A stretch of DNA of 64,000 nt from Mya arenaria. Lineage: Eukaryota > Mollusca > Bivalvia > Myida > Myidae. The position numbers and the translations under genes are program-made. Of the stretch, positions 47,973-60,901 are shown in pieces. The stretch lies in the NCBI RefSeq assembly GCF_026914265.1, contig NC_069136.1, positions 21,110,715 through 21,174,714 of the forward strand, given 5' to 3'. Below the pieces are notes generated by a model. It ran no database searches. It was not told the DNA's origin and saw only the letters and a list, made by a program, of their open reading frames with translations. Numbering within the stretch: position 1 is the first letter of the stretch; each line of letters begins with the position of its first letter.

Positions 47973-50900
47973 CAAAAGAAGCCAAAATACCACAACATGA
48001 ATATTCTTGCTTTTAATACTTAAAAAATATGCAAACCCGTCTCTTAACTTGACGTTGTAATGCGAAGATGGCATGCCGTTCAGTGCAATACATTTGTCCA
48101 CTTTGATTCATCAACGTCACAAAGAAAACTAAAATGTTCACAAATATCATTTCATCTGTTCATTATATGCCTAGCGATATACTTTGCTTTCTACTCTAGT
48201 GAACATACAGCACGACGTAACAAAAAAATACATATAACGCTACTGTCATTTTTCGATCTAGTATCACGAGTGTGTGTTTGAGTCACGTCTGTATCCTCTT
48301 TGGACGTATGCTGTTTGGCTTCATGTCGGATTGTCGCCGGCTTCTGAAAACAGTACATAACCTTTCCGCTACCATAGCCGCCTAATGCAGACCCTAAATT
48401 TGGGTGTCCCCATTACCTCTATCATACACCGGCGAACTACCACAGCAGTGTAAACCGTACTCAAATTTTCGGCTTCTGATTACCGCTATCGTACAGCGTG
48501 GGAATACCGCTTATTTTTATAATCTTGTACATGTTTTGCTAAAAGCAGAGACTTAAATCTCCTGATTAAAATGCGTTAGCAATAAGGTAAAATGTTCATC
48601 AATTTTGAAACAGTACAAGTTTATAACACAATTAAAGAAATTAATTACAAACATTATATAGTACATAAAATTATATAACATAACACCCTTATAAATCAAG
48701 TTTGCATTTCACGAATTAGTGACATATACATTATCCCTAATTAGGTAATGTTCAAGTGAAAATGTACATTTTTCCTTATACTTAAACCCTTTAATAGACA
48801 CAATAATACAATAAAATGCATTTTATTGGTTTTATTATGTAATGGCAACTAAAATATTCACTTATTAATAAATATGACATATCGGCATAACTACGCTCTG
48901 GTTGACTTCGGAAAAATACAAAACTCTCATTAATACACTACGGATATGATGAATTTTGAACAAATGTAGAAATAACCGTAGACGTGTGTTGTAGTAATTT
49001 GACTGAAGACAATCATCAGTAGGTAAACGCACATGCAAAACAGCGCAATGGTAATCCTGTGATATGTAGGTTGTGGTATTTTTCATCTTCGGTATAAGCT
49101 ACTTTTTAATGTTTATAAAACTACTATAGGCGAGTTTTGTAGATAGGAATTACTTATTTGAACAATTTGTTAAGAACATAAAGGATAATATTATGCATTA
49201 ATACACTCTGGTAGTTCTAGTACAAACCTTTCAGGTAAATGTATTTCAAAATTGCCGGAGACGTTTAATGTTATGATCAATCTTGGAATTATACCACATG
49301 TGCATGCATAGATACACTATGGCAGTTTTAACTTTTGTAGTAACTCGATATTTATGTCTGTCGTTTTCCTCATAAATACGCTACGGCTAGTATATGATAT
49401 TTCTAAAACAGCAATTTTGTACTACAGTAGTAGAAAAAGGTTTTCCAAAATACATTGTGTATTTCAAAAGTACAATGCTTAAAAAAATGTTTGTAAGGCA
49501 ACGTTGCAAAATGTTTTTTTTTATTATTTCAATCATATTATGCATGTGTGTGCTTGAATACGCTAATTTAGCCTGCTTAATTTTAATGCAGACATCACAC
49601 TATCACAGTTTTTCAGGCACGTCTCATTCTATGTAAAATTCAGTAATAAAACAAAAAGTGAAACTTATGATTTAAGAAGTGGTGTAACAATGTTTGTGTC
49701 TCTAGTTCATCGTTATTTGGGTCCTTGACGTGTAACCCTTAACAGGGCCTATTTTTTACTGTTCGACAAATGGTCTTGTCCCTGTTGTTTTCATTATATT
49801 ATACATATTTTGTTTATTCTAGTATTTACGCATGCATAGAGCGATTACAAAACAATATGTTTTTTTATCAAATAAATCAGAAAGGAATTACAATAACGAT
49901 TCTCTATCATGATATTTTACACACATGTTCATTCATTTCCCATATAAATGTATACTTATAGGACTAAAATCCAAATACGGATTCATAATTCATTCATATA
50001 TCACGGTTATAAAATGTATAGATCATTTATTTACATCATAGGAACTTGAGGAATACATAGGGATAAAATCAAACATGACCAAAATCAATAATGATAATAT
50101 CTTTTCTCATATCAACAAAGAACACATGTACATAATTATATAATAGAAAAATATAGACCAAAATATAAATCAGTTTTGACTGTAACTATTATATTGCTAA
50201 AAATATCGCAAGATTTGTCACGGGAAACAACACCAGTATAATCACAGCATGTGATTAATGAAACGGCAACAGTCTAGTGGAGTTTCTGGTGCAATGCAAT
50301 AGCATCGGTCTGTAAAAAGAAATCACATATTGATGAATATTTGTTATAAAGACACGTTGTTAGCGACAATTGCATCGTATATGTATAATTTCGAAAAATA
50401 TGTTCTCATTTTAAGCATGAAATGTTCAATTCTATAAAAAAAACATTAAAACAAACATTATTTGTCCCTTCAGGAAGAAAAGGTTGACACCTGAACAACA
50501 TTTTGTTATGATTATTTCATCAATACTATATTGAAAATTTATTTAAATACATGATTGATCTAAACGGCGCTTTCTTGTACTAGACTATGAAATTCAAGAT
50601 GTGCCATTAAACAGTAGAACTAATTTATGCATTTTCATGAACTTCAGAGGCCGTTCATTGTTTCGATTGAAGGGTCATTTCAAAATGCAACTATATAAAA
50701 AAAACATATATTTTTGAAAATGTTTAACATACATGAGTTGTTGTTTTCCGTTCATCTGTGTTTCTGGAGCCATAGTCTTGTTGGACTTGACCTCCACATT
50801 TGGCCTTTTCTAGAGGTAATGCCACGATACTAAATAAAACATTCCCTTAAATAAAAAACCATTTCATTTGAGTTTTAGTTTATAGACATTAGAATTATAC

Positions 50901-51179
50901 TCGTGCAAGCTGACTCTGCACTGCACATTGCCAAAGAGGTCAAGTTAAAAAATGTCGCTTGTTTGTTTGGATTTCCTTATACGTGTGCTATTCCCGCCGA
51001 TAAGTTGTTCTGCAACCTAAAAACAGAAACATAAAACATTAAACAGCTGATTGTTTTTTAAGATGTTGTTCATGTTTCATTTTGGTGGTACATGCAACGA
51101 TCAATGTGTTATTAAACCTGATTATGGTTGTTACTATTTAACATTCTACAGCATGTTTGTAATATACTTTAAAAAACAA

Positions 51180-51383
51180 TTACCATTCTCTCAAACAGCT
51201 TAGCCGGTAGCCGGAGGGTTGACGCTTTATACATGATGAATCACAAGCGAGATGTCCACGGCAGACCACACAAATTAGGTCCACAAATAAGCACTTTGTG
51301 TTGGTACACTGTAAATGTTGACTGTCTGCAACACCCATGCTCTTTTTTAATAAAAAATACTTTGATGCATGTTTTTTTCCCAC
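51180..51383 (-). pseudogene. piggyBac transposase Cys-rich C-terminal remnant
   Basis: CTNTKCLFVDLICVVCRGHL then ACDSSC has the spacing of the RING/PHD-like CxxC..CxxC..C..C finger at the end of piggyBac transposases. It lies about 0.3 kb downstream of the catalytic remnant on the same strand. Confidence 0.55.
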
Positions 51384-51696
51384 TTTCCTTTTGTATTTAC
51401 TTCTTCCGTCAAAACCTTGTTCTGCCGGCTATTTATAATAGGATTGAAACATGTGATCGGATTGCACACATGTTTTGATTATTCCCATGCAGTGGACATA
51501 AGCTTCCGGTCGGAAATATTTCATGCCATGTGTTTCCCTCTGCTGAGCATCCTAACTTTGCCATCTCTTTTCGTGGACTGATTTTGCTATTGACCAATAT
51601 GTCCTTCCGGTGTTTAATGCGTGACACGAATGTATAGATCTTTTTCCAAACTCCTGAGGAACTGATGTTTTAAACTTGTCGGCAAATACAACATGA

Positions 51697-51879
51697 TCAT
51701 CCTGTGATGTTTTCTCTACAGTTCTCTACAACTGTTCGAGTCAACCTTACTTCTATCTTTCGACTTAAGTGAGCCTGGTAATTCCTGCGATACCCCATGA
51801 CACACGGAGCACCAACGATTCTTGAATGGTGACCGTGACATTTGATCAATGCTTCATCGACAGATATGTATTTATGCAT
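51697..51879 (-). pseudogene. piggyBac transposase catalytic-domain remnant
   Basis: YISVDEALIKCHGHHSRIVG matches the first catalytic Asp segment of the DDE_Tnp_1_7 domain (SxDExMxxFKGR). The continuation includes TVVENCRENITG and a stop. Only this segment and the Cys-rich tail are recognisable. Confidence 0.6.
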
Positions 51880-52865
51880 GTTGTATCAAGTCATGCTCCT
51901 TTCCTATACAACTTTCATAACAGGGGTCACTGTAGTTCCAATGTTACCTTGATGCGACCTTGTGATATTTGTCCGGTTGGTTTATTGTCTATTGCAGTGG
52001 TTTTCATGGCAACTGTGACAGCTATTTTGTAATGGATGTTCTGTTGATATATTTGCAGTCACTATGGTTTCCATGATAACTTTATAGCGATCACGTAATA
52101 GATGTCCGGTTGGATTTATATGAAAGTTATAGCATATATTTCAACAGTTTTAAAAGGAAGCTTTACTAGCGTTTAATGACCTTCAAAGGCAACGTCGCCT
52201 TTGAAATGGGTTGTGCTATGTTGATTACGTATTATGTTTATACAGGAAATACCGCTGCGTAGTTTTGCATACTTCTAGATTCAAGAACGCTACCAAAGTG
52301 CACTTAAGTGACTGATTTAGTTTAATTCAAACATGAAATGTCTACCTTATCGAAGTTAACACACAGTCCGTAAACAAATATCACAGTAATACCACTGCGC
52401 AGTTTTGCTCATTTCTTAAATTTAACAGTGATACCACAGCGTACTTCTGATACAAGAGGAAAAGCATAACCATGCTGTTTTATTAAAACAAATTTACAAA
52501 AGCCAGAGGCGAATAATGTTGAATGACGATTTTTAAAGAAATACCGTTGCTTATTTTTGCATGGTTATTATATTTGAAAGAAATTCCGTAGTGTAGTAAC
52601 TGTTTCTAAGCCAAAGTACCATAGCGTATTAATGCTGTTTTTAAAATTCACAATCCTTCTTATTTTAATGAAAAACGTACCACAAATTTGTGGAAAATGT
52701 GCATTTTGCGGCAGTGGAACTGGACGTACCTACTTTTTCGGTACGTTTCAGTCGTCTACAGTATTCCTACAGTAAAACAGTAGCGGTAACCAGCACCCTT
52801 GAAAAATTGGTCTGCATTAGGCGGCTACGGTAGCGCGTCGATGTATGGTAGCGGTATTCGAAAGG

Positions 52866-53287
52866 ATATAACATAGCAATATCAACATTCAAATAAAAAA
52901 TAACGCTACAACGATTAAAGTCGATATATCTGTTCTGTTCTGTTCTGTTCTAATATATAAATATTAAAATTTACATTATGATGTAACCAATTAATTTAAT
53001 TTTTCACACAATCTCACTTTGTATCATTTAATTGCGAGAAATTAATAAATCATTTATAAATACTAACATTGGCTTGCACATCTTCAAAAATATTCTTCAA
53101 ATGATTCAACACTCTTCGGTGACCGAAGAAAAGGATATAAGTTCGTGTTATACTCCCTTCAACTTCAGTATTGCTGATCGTTCGAATACGGTGACCCTTA
53201 CATTTGTTATTAACAATATTGTGTTGCATGTGAAGTCAGTGTTGTTTTGTGACGTAATCTCACACATTTGGTATATGTTATGTCTTT
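52866..53287. other. Sequence between the piggyBac-like element and the long array
   Basis: Aligns with 19028-19445, including a longer (CTGTT)n run. No gene called. Confidence 0.5.
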
Positions 53288-56200
53288 AACGTGTACCTCT
53301 CTACAGGGTCATCGTTAACCTTGTGTCTCCCAACAGGGTCTTCATTAACCTTTTGTCTAACAACAGGGTATTGGTTAACCTTGTGCCTATCAAGAGGGTC
53401 ATTGTTAACCTTTTGTCTCACAACAGGGTCTTCGTTAACCTTGTGCCTCTCAAAATGGTCTTCGTTAATATTGTACCTCTCAACACGATCTGCGTTAACC
53501 GTGTGCCTCACAACAGGGTCTCCTTTAACATTGTGCCTCTCAACAGGGTCATCGTTTACCTAAAGCCTAACAACGATATCATCATTAACCGTGTGTCTCT
53601 CAACAGGGTCATCGTTAACCTTGTGTCTCTCAACAGGGTACTCGTTAACCTTGTGCCTCACAACAGGGTCATCATTAACCGTGTGTCTATCAACAGGGTC
53701 ATCGATAACCTTGTGTCTCTCAACTGGGTCTTCGTTAACCTTTAGCTTTCAACAGGGTCCTTGTTAACCTTGTACCTCTCATCAGGGTCTTCGTTAACTC
53801 TGTATCTCTCAACAGGGTCGACGTTAACCTTGTGAATTTCAAAAGGGTCATCGTTGACCTTGTGTTTCTCAACAGGGTCTTCGTTAACCCTGTGCCTCTC
53901 AACAGGGTAATCGTAATCCTAGTGCCTCTCAACAGGGTCTTCGTTAATCTTGTGTCTCTCCACAGGATCCTCGTTAACCTTGTGCCTTTCAAAAGGGTAT
54001 GCGTTAACCATGTGCCTCTCAACAGGATCCTCGTTGACAATGTGCCTCTCAACAGGGTCCTCGTTAATCTTGGGCCTTTCAAAAGAGTATGCGTTAACCA
54101 TGTGCCTCTCAACAGGTTCCTCGTTTACCTTGGGCCTTTCAACAAGGTCATCAATGACCTTGTGTCTCTCAACAGGATTTGCGTTAACCATGTGCCTCTC
54201 AACAGGGTCATCGTTAACCTTGTGCTTTTAAAAAGGGTCACGTTAACCATGTGCCTCTCAACAGGGTCATCGTTAACCTTGTGCCTTTCAAAAGGGTCTG
54301 CGTTAACCATGTGCCTCTCAACAGGGTCATCATTAACCTTGTGCCTCTCAACAGGGTCTGCGTTAACCATGTCCCTCTCAACAGGGTCCTTGTTAACCTT
54401 GGGCCTTTCAACAAGGTCATCGTTAACCTTGTGCCTTTCAACAGGGTTTGCGTTAACCATGTGCCTCTCAACAGGGTCTTCGTTAACCTTGGGCCTTTCA
54501 ACAAGGTCATCATTAACCATGTGCCTCTCAACAGGGTCATCGTTAATCATTTGCCTCTTAACATGGTCGTCGTTAACCTTGTGCCTTTCAACAGCGTCAT
54601 CGCTAACCTTGGGCCTTTCAACAAGGTCATCATTAACCGTGTGCCTCTCAACAGGGTCATCGTTAATCTTTTGCCTCTTAACATGGTCGTCGTTAACCTT
54701 GTGCCTTTCAACAGCGTCATCGTTAACCTTGGGCCTTTCAACAAGGTCATCATTAACCTTGTGCCTCTTAACATGGTCTTTGTTAACGTTATGCCTTTCA
54801 ACAGGGTCATCATTAACCTTGTGCCTCTTAACATGGTCTTTGTTAATCTTGTGCCTCTCAACATGGTCATCGTTAACCTTGTGCCTCTTAACAGGGTCAT
54901 CGTTAATCTTGTGCCTCTTAACATGGTCATCGTTAACCTTGTGCCTCTTAACATGGTCTTTGTTAATCTTGTGCCTCACAACAGGGTCATCGTTAACCTT
55001 GTGCCTCTAACATGGTCATCGTTAATCTTGTGCCTCTCAACATGGTCTTTGTTAATCTTGTGCCTCACAACAGGGTCATCGTTAACCTTGTGCCTCCTAA
55101 CATGGTCATCGTTAACCTTCTGTCTCTTAACATGGTCATCGTTAATCTTGTGCCTCTCAACATGGTCATCGTTAATCTTGTGCCTCTTAACATGGTCTTC
55201 GTTAACCTTGTGCCTCTCAACAGGGTCATTGCTAACCCAGTGCCTCTTAACATGGTCTTTGTTAACAGTGTGCCTCTAAACAGGGTATTTGTAAACCTTA
55301 TGCCTCTTAACCTGGTCTTTGTTAACCTTGTGCCTCTTAAAATGTTCATCGTTAACATTGTGCCTCTCAACAAGGTCATCGTTAACCCTGTGCCTCTCAA
55401 CAGGATCTTGTTTAACCTTGTGCCATTTAACAAGGTAATCGTTAACCTTGTGCCTCTCAACAGGGTCTTTGTTAACCTTGTGCCTCTCAACAGGGTCATC
55501 TTTTAACAGTGTGCCTCTTAGCAGGGTCTTTGCTAACATTGTGCATCTTAAAATTGTCATCGTTAACATTGTGCCTCTCAACAGGGTCATCGCTAACTTT
55601 GTGCCTCTCAACAGGGTCTTTGTTGACCTTGTGTCTCTTAAGAAGGTTATCGTTTACCTTGTGCCTCTTAACGGGGTCATCGTTAAACTTGTGCCTCTTA
55701 ACAAGGTCATCGTTTACCTTGTGCCTCTTAACATGGTCATCGCTAACCTTTTGCCTCTTGAAAGGGTCATCGTTAACCTTGTGCCTCTTAACAGGGTCAT
55801 CAATAACCTTGTGCCTCTTAATAGGGCCATCGTTAACCTTGTGCCTCTTAACAGGGTAATCGTTAATCTTGTGTCTCTTAACAGGGTCTTTGTTAACCTT
55901 GTGCCTCTTAACAGGGTCATCGTTAACCCTGTGCCTCTTAACATGGTCATCGTTAACCTTGTGCCTCTTAACAGGGTCATCGTTAGCCTTGTATCTCTTA
56001 ACTGGGTCATCGTTAACCTTGTGCCTCTTAACATGGTCATCGTTAACTTTGTGCCTCTTAACATGGTCATCGTTAACCTTGTTCCTCTTAACAGGGTCAT
56101 CGTTAGCCTTGTGTCTCTTAACTGGGTCATCGTTAACCTTGTGCCTCTTAACATGGTCATCGTTAACCTTGTGTCTCTTAACATGGTCATCGTTAACCTT

Positions 56201-56840
56201 GTGCTTCTTAACAGGGTGATCGTTAACCTTGTGCATCTTAACAGGGTCCTCGTTAACCTTTTGCCTCTCAACAGGGTCCTCGTTAACCTTCTGTCTCTCA
56301 ACAGGGTCCTCATTAACCTTGTGCCTCTCAACAGGGTCTTCGTTAACCTTTTGCCTCTTAACAGGGTCATCGTTAACCTTGTGTCTCTCAACAGGATCAT
56401 CGTATGCATTTTGCTTCTCAACAAGGTCGTTGTTAACCTTGTGCCTCTAAGCAGGGTCTGCGTTAACCTTGTGCCTCTTAACAAGATCTGCTCTAACCTT
56501 TTGCCTCACAACAGGGTCTTCTTTAACATTGTGCCTCTCAATAGGGTCATCGTTTACCTTTAGCCTCAGAACAGGGTCCACGTTGAACTTGTGCCTTTTA
56601 GAAGAGTCTACGTTAACCTAGTGCCTCACAACAGGATCTATGTTCATCTTGTGCCCCTCGATATGGTCTGCGTTTACCTTGTTTCTCTTAACAGGTTCAT
56701 CGTTAACCTTGTGCCTCCCAACAGGGTCATCGTTTACTTTGTGTCTTACAACAGGGTCTTTGTTTACCTTGTGTCTCACAACAGGGTCTTTGTTAACCTT
56801 GTGTCTCACAACAGGGTTTTTTTTAACCTTGTGTCTCACA

Positions 56841-57378
56841 ACAGGGTCTTTGTTAACCTTTTGTCTCACAACAGGGTCATCGTTAACATTGTGTCTCTTA
56901 ACATGGTCATCTTTTGCCTTGTGTCTCACAACATGGTCGTCGTTAACCTTGGGCATTTCAACAAGGTCATCGTTTACCTTGTGTCTCTCAACAGGATCAT
57001 CGTTACTCTTGGGTCTCTCAACAGGGTCATCGATTACATTGTGTCTCTCAACAGGGTCGTCGTTAACCTTGTGTCCCTCAACAATGTCATCGTTTACACT
57101 GTGACTCACACATGGTCATCGTTAACCTTGTGTCTCAGAACAGGGTCATCATTTACCTTGTGTCTTACAACAGGGTCATCGTTTACCATATATTTTACAA
57201 CATGGTCATCGTTAACCTTGTCCCTTTCAACAGGGTCATCGTTTACCTTGTGTCTCTCAACAGGATCATCGTTACTCTTGGGTCTCACAACAGGGTCATC
57301 GATTACCTTGTGTCTCTCAACAGGGTCGTCGTTAACTTTTTGTCTCTCAACAATGTCATCGTTTACACTGTGACTCAC
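56841..57378. repeat. Tandem pair of a 269-bp higher-order unit
   Basis: 56841-57109 and 57110-57378 share the same series of nine variant units, including CATCGTTACTCTTGGGTCTC, CATCGATTAC and TTTACACTGTGACTCACACA. 269 bp is one short of nine units, because the GTGACTCACACATGG unit has lost a base. Confidence 0.65.
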
Positions 57379-58500
57379 ACATGGTCATCGTTAACCTTGT
57401 GTCTCACAACAGGGTCATCATTTACCTTGTGTCTTACAACAGGGTCATCGTTTACCATATGTATTACAACATGGTCATCGTTAACCTTGTGCCTATCAAC
57501 AGGGTCATCGTTAACCTTGTGCCTCTTAACAGGATCATCGTTTACCTTGTGTCTCACAACAGGGTCATCGTCAACCTTGTGCCTCTCAAAATGGTCATCG
57601 TTAACCTTGTGCCTCTAAACAGGGTCATCGTTTACCTTGTGTCTCACAACCGGGTTTTTGTTAACCTTGGGTCTCACAACAGGGTCTTTGTTAACCTTGG
57701 GTCTCACAACAGGGTCATCGTTAACCTCGTGTCTCTTAACAGGGTCATTGTTTACCTCGTGTCTCACAACAGGGTCATTGTTAACCTTGTGTCTCACAAC
57801 AGGGTCTTTGTTAACCTTTTGTTCTCTTAACAGGGTCATTGTTTACCTTGTGTCTCAAAACAGGGTCATGTTTAATCTTGTGTCTCTTAACAGGGTCATT
57901 GTCAACCTTGTGTTTTTCAACAGGGTCTTTGTTAACATTGTGTCTCACAACAGTGTCTTTGTTAACCTTGTGTCTCTTAACAGGGTCGTTGTTAACCTTG
58001 TGTCTCTTAACAGGGTCATTGTTTACCTTGTGCCTTACAACAGTGTCATTGTTTACATTGTGTCTCTCAACATGGGCATCGTTTGCCTTGTGTCTCTCAA
58101 CAGTGTCTTTGTTAACCTTGTGTCTCTCAACAGGGTCTTTGTTAACCTTGTGTCTCTTAACAGGGTCATTGTTTACCTTTTGCCTTACAACAGTGTCATT
58201 GTTTACATTGTGTCTCTCAACATGGTCATCGTTAACCTTGTGTCTCTTAACATGGTCATCGTTAGCCTGGTGTCTACAACAGGGTCATCTTTAACCTTGT
58301 ATCTCTCAACAGGGTTATCGTTAACCTTGTGTCTTTTAACAGGGTCTGTGTTAACCTTTTGCCTCCTAACAAGGTCATCGTTAACCTTGTTTCTTTTAAC
58401 AGTGTCTTTGTTAACCTTGTGCCTCACAATAGGGTCATCGTTTTCCTTGTGTCTCTTAATATGGTCATCGTTAACCTTGTGTCTCTAAACATGGTCATCG
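57375..58500. repeat. Higher-order repeat within the long array, left copy
   Basis: A run of about 37 variant units that recurs at 60902-62237 with the same order of variants and the same non-standard junction units (GTGACTCACACATGGTCATC at its start, GTGTCTACAACAGGGTCATC inside). The first part is offset by 3527 bp and the later part by 3737 bp; the right copy therefore gained 210 bp, exactly seven units. Confidence 0.75.
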
Positions 58501-60901
58501 TTAATCTTGTGCCGCTTAACAAGGTCATCGTTAACCTTGTGTCTCACAACAGGGTCACCGTTTACCTTTTGTCTCTTAACAGGGTCATCGTTTACCTTGT
58601 GTTTCTTAACATGGTCATCGTTAACCTTGTGCCTCACAACAGGGTCTTTGTTAACCTTGTGCCTCACAACAGGGTCTTTGTTAACCTTGTGCCTCACAAC
58701 AGGGTCTGTGTTAATCTAATGTCTCAAAAAAGGGTCATCGTTAACATTGTGACTCACACATGGTTATCGTAAACCTTGTGTCTCACAACATGTGCATCGT
58801 TTACCTTGTGTCTCACAACAGGGTCTTTGTTAAACTTGTGCCTCTCCACATGATCATCGTTAACCTTGTGCCTCTTAACAGGGTCATCGTTAACCTTGTG
58901 TCTCACAACAGGGCCATCGTTAAGCTTGTGTCTCTTAACATTGTCTTTGTTAACCTTGTGTCTAACAACAGGGTCATCGTTATCTTTTTTCTCTTAACAG
59001 GGTCATCGTTTACCGTGTGCCTCTTAACAGGGTCATCGTTTACATTGTGCCTCTTAACAGGGCCATCGTTAATCTTGTGTCTCTAAACAGGGTCATCGTT
59101 AATCTTGTGCCGCTTAACAAGGTCATCGTTAACCTTGTGCCGCTTAACAAGGTCATCGTTAACCTTTTGTCTCTCAACAGGGTCATCGTTTACCTTGTGT
59201 CTCTCAACAGGGTCATCGTTAATCTTGTGTCCCTTAACATGGTCATCGTTAACCTTGTGTCTTCCAACAGGGTCATCGTTAACCTTGTGTCTCACAACAT
59301 GGTCATCGTTTACCTTGTGTCTCTCAACATGGTCATCGTTTACCTTGTGTCTCACAATAGGATCATCGTTTACCTTGTGTCTCACAATAGGGTCATCGTT
59401 AACCTTGTGTCTCCCAACAGGGTCATCGTTAACCTTGTGTCTCACAACAGGAACATCGTTTACCTTGTGTCTCACAACAGGATCATCGTTTACCTTGTGT
59501 CCAACAACAGGAACATCGTTTACCTTGTGTCTCACAAAAGGGTCATCGTTAACCTTGTGTCTCACAACATGGTCATCGTTTACCTTGTGTCTCACAACAG
59601 GATCATCGTTTACCTTGTGTCCAACAACAGGATCATCGTTAACCTTGTGTCTCACAACATGGTCAGCGTTAACCTTGTGTCTCCCAACAGGGTCATCGTT
59701 AACCTTGTGTCTCACAACATGGTCATCGTTTACCTTGTGTCTCACAACAGGATCATCGTTTACCTTGTGTCCAACAACAGGAACATCGTTTACCTTGTGT
59801 CTCACAACAGGGTCATCTCCTATACCTTGTGTCTCACAACATGGTCATCGTTTACCTTGTGTCTCACAACATGGTCATCGTTTACCTTGTGTTTCACAAC
59901 AGGAACATCGTTTACCTTGTGTCTCACAACATGGTCATCGTTAACCTTGTGTCTCACAACAGGAACATCGTTTACCTTGTGTCTCACAACAGGGTCATCG
60001 TTTACCTTGTGTCTCTCAACATGGTCATCGTTAACCTTGTGTCTCTCAACATGGTCATCGTTTACCTTGTGTCTCACAACAGGAACATCGTTTACCTTGT
60101 GTCTCACAACAGGAACATCGTTTACCTTGTGTCTCACAACAGGGTCATCGTTTACCTTGTGTTTCACAACATGGTCATCGTTAACCTTGTGTCTCACAAC
60201 AGGAACATCGTTTACCTTGTGTCTCACAACAGGATCATCGTTAACCTTGTGTCTCACAACATGGTCATCGTTTACCTTGTGTCTCACAACAGGAACATCG
60301 TTTACCTTGTGTCTCACAACAGGGTCATCGTTTACCTTGTGTTTCACAACAGGGTCATCGTTTACCTTGTGTCTCACAACATGGTCATCGTTTACCTTGT
60401 GTCTCACAACAGAAACATCTTTTACCTTGTGTCTCACAACATGGTCATCGTTAACCTTGTGTCTCACAACAGGAACATCGTTTACCTTGTGTCTCACAAC
60501 AGGAACATTGTTAACCTTGTGTCTCAAAACATGGTCATCGTTAACCTTGTGTCTCACAACAGGAACATCGTTTACCTTGTGTCTCACAACAGGGTCATCG
60601 TTTACCTTGTGTTTCACAACATGGTCATCGTTTACCTTGTGTCTCACGTTTACCTTGTGTCTCACAACAGGGTCATCGTTTACCTTGTGTCTCACAACAT
60701 GGTCATCGTTTACCTTGTGTCTCACAACATGGTCATCGTTTACCTTGTGTCTCACAACATGGTCTTTGTTTACCTTGTGTCTCACAACAGGGTCTTTGTT
60801 AACCTTGTGTCTCACAACAGGGTTTTTGTTAACCTTGTGTCTCTCAACAGGGTCGTCGTTAACCTTTTGTCTCTCAACAATGTCATCGTTTACACTGTGA
60901 C

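Larger units (their letters stand above)
48361..52865. mobile_element. piggyBac-like DNA transposon, 4.5 kb, decayed
   Basis: Inserted in unit B and absent in unit A, where the empty site reads CAGTACATATAACATAGC at 19022-19039. Flanks are ATAA (48357-48360) and ATAT (52866-52869), a 4-bp target duplication with one change. Ends are CCTTTC and GAAAGG. The inner inverted repeat TAGCCGCCTAATGCAGACC occurs at both ends (right end TACCGTAGCCGCC), with about 25 extra bases in the right terminus. Minus-strand transposase remnants: 51697-51879 (YISVDEALIKCHGHHS, like piggyBac SIDE..I.FKGR), 51433-51627, and 51180-51383 with a C-terminal Cys-rich part (CLFVDLICVVCRGHLACDSSC). Several stops and frame changes separate them. 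Confidence 0.75.

Noticed and set aside
59017-60900. A 627-codon plus-strand open frame made of decapeptide repeats
   Set aside because: It is the 30-bp minisatellite read in one of four stop-free frames. Equally long frames overlap it on the other strand, there is no start context, no non-repeat part and no splice structure.
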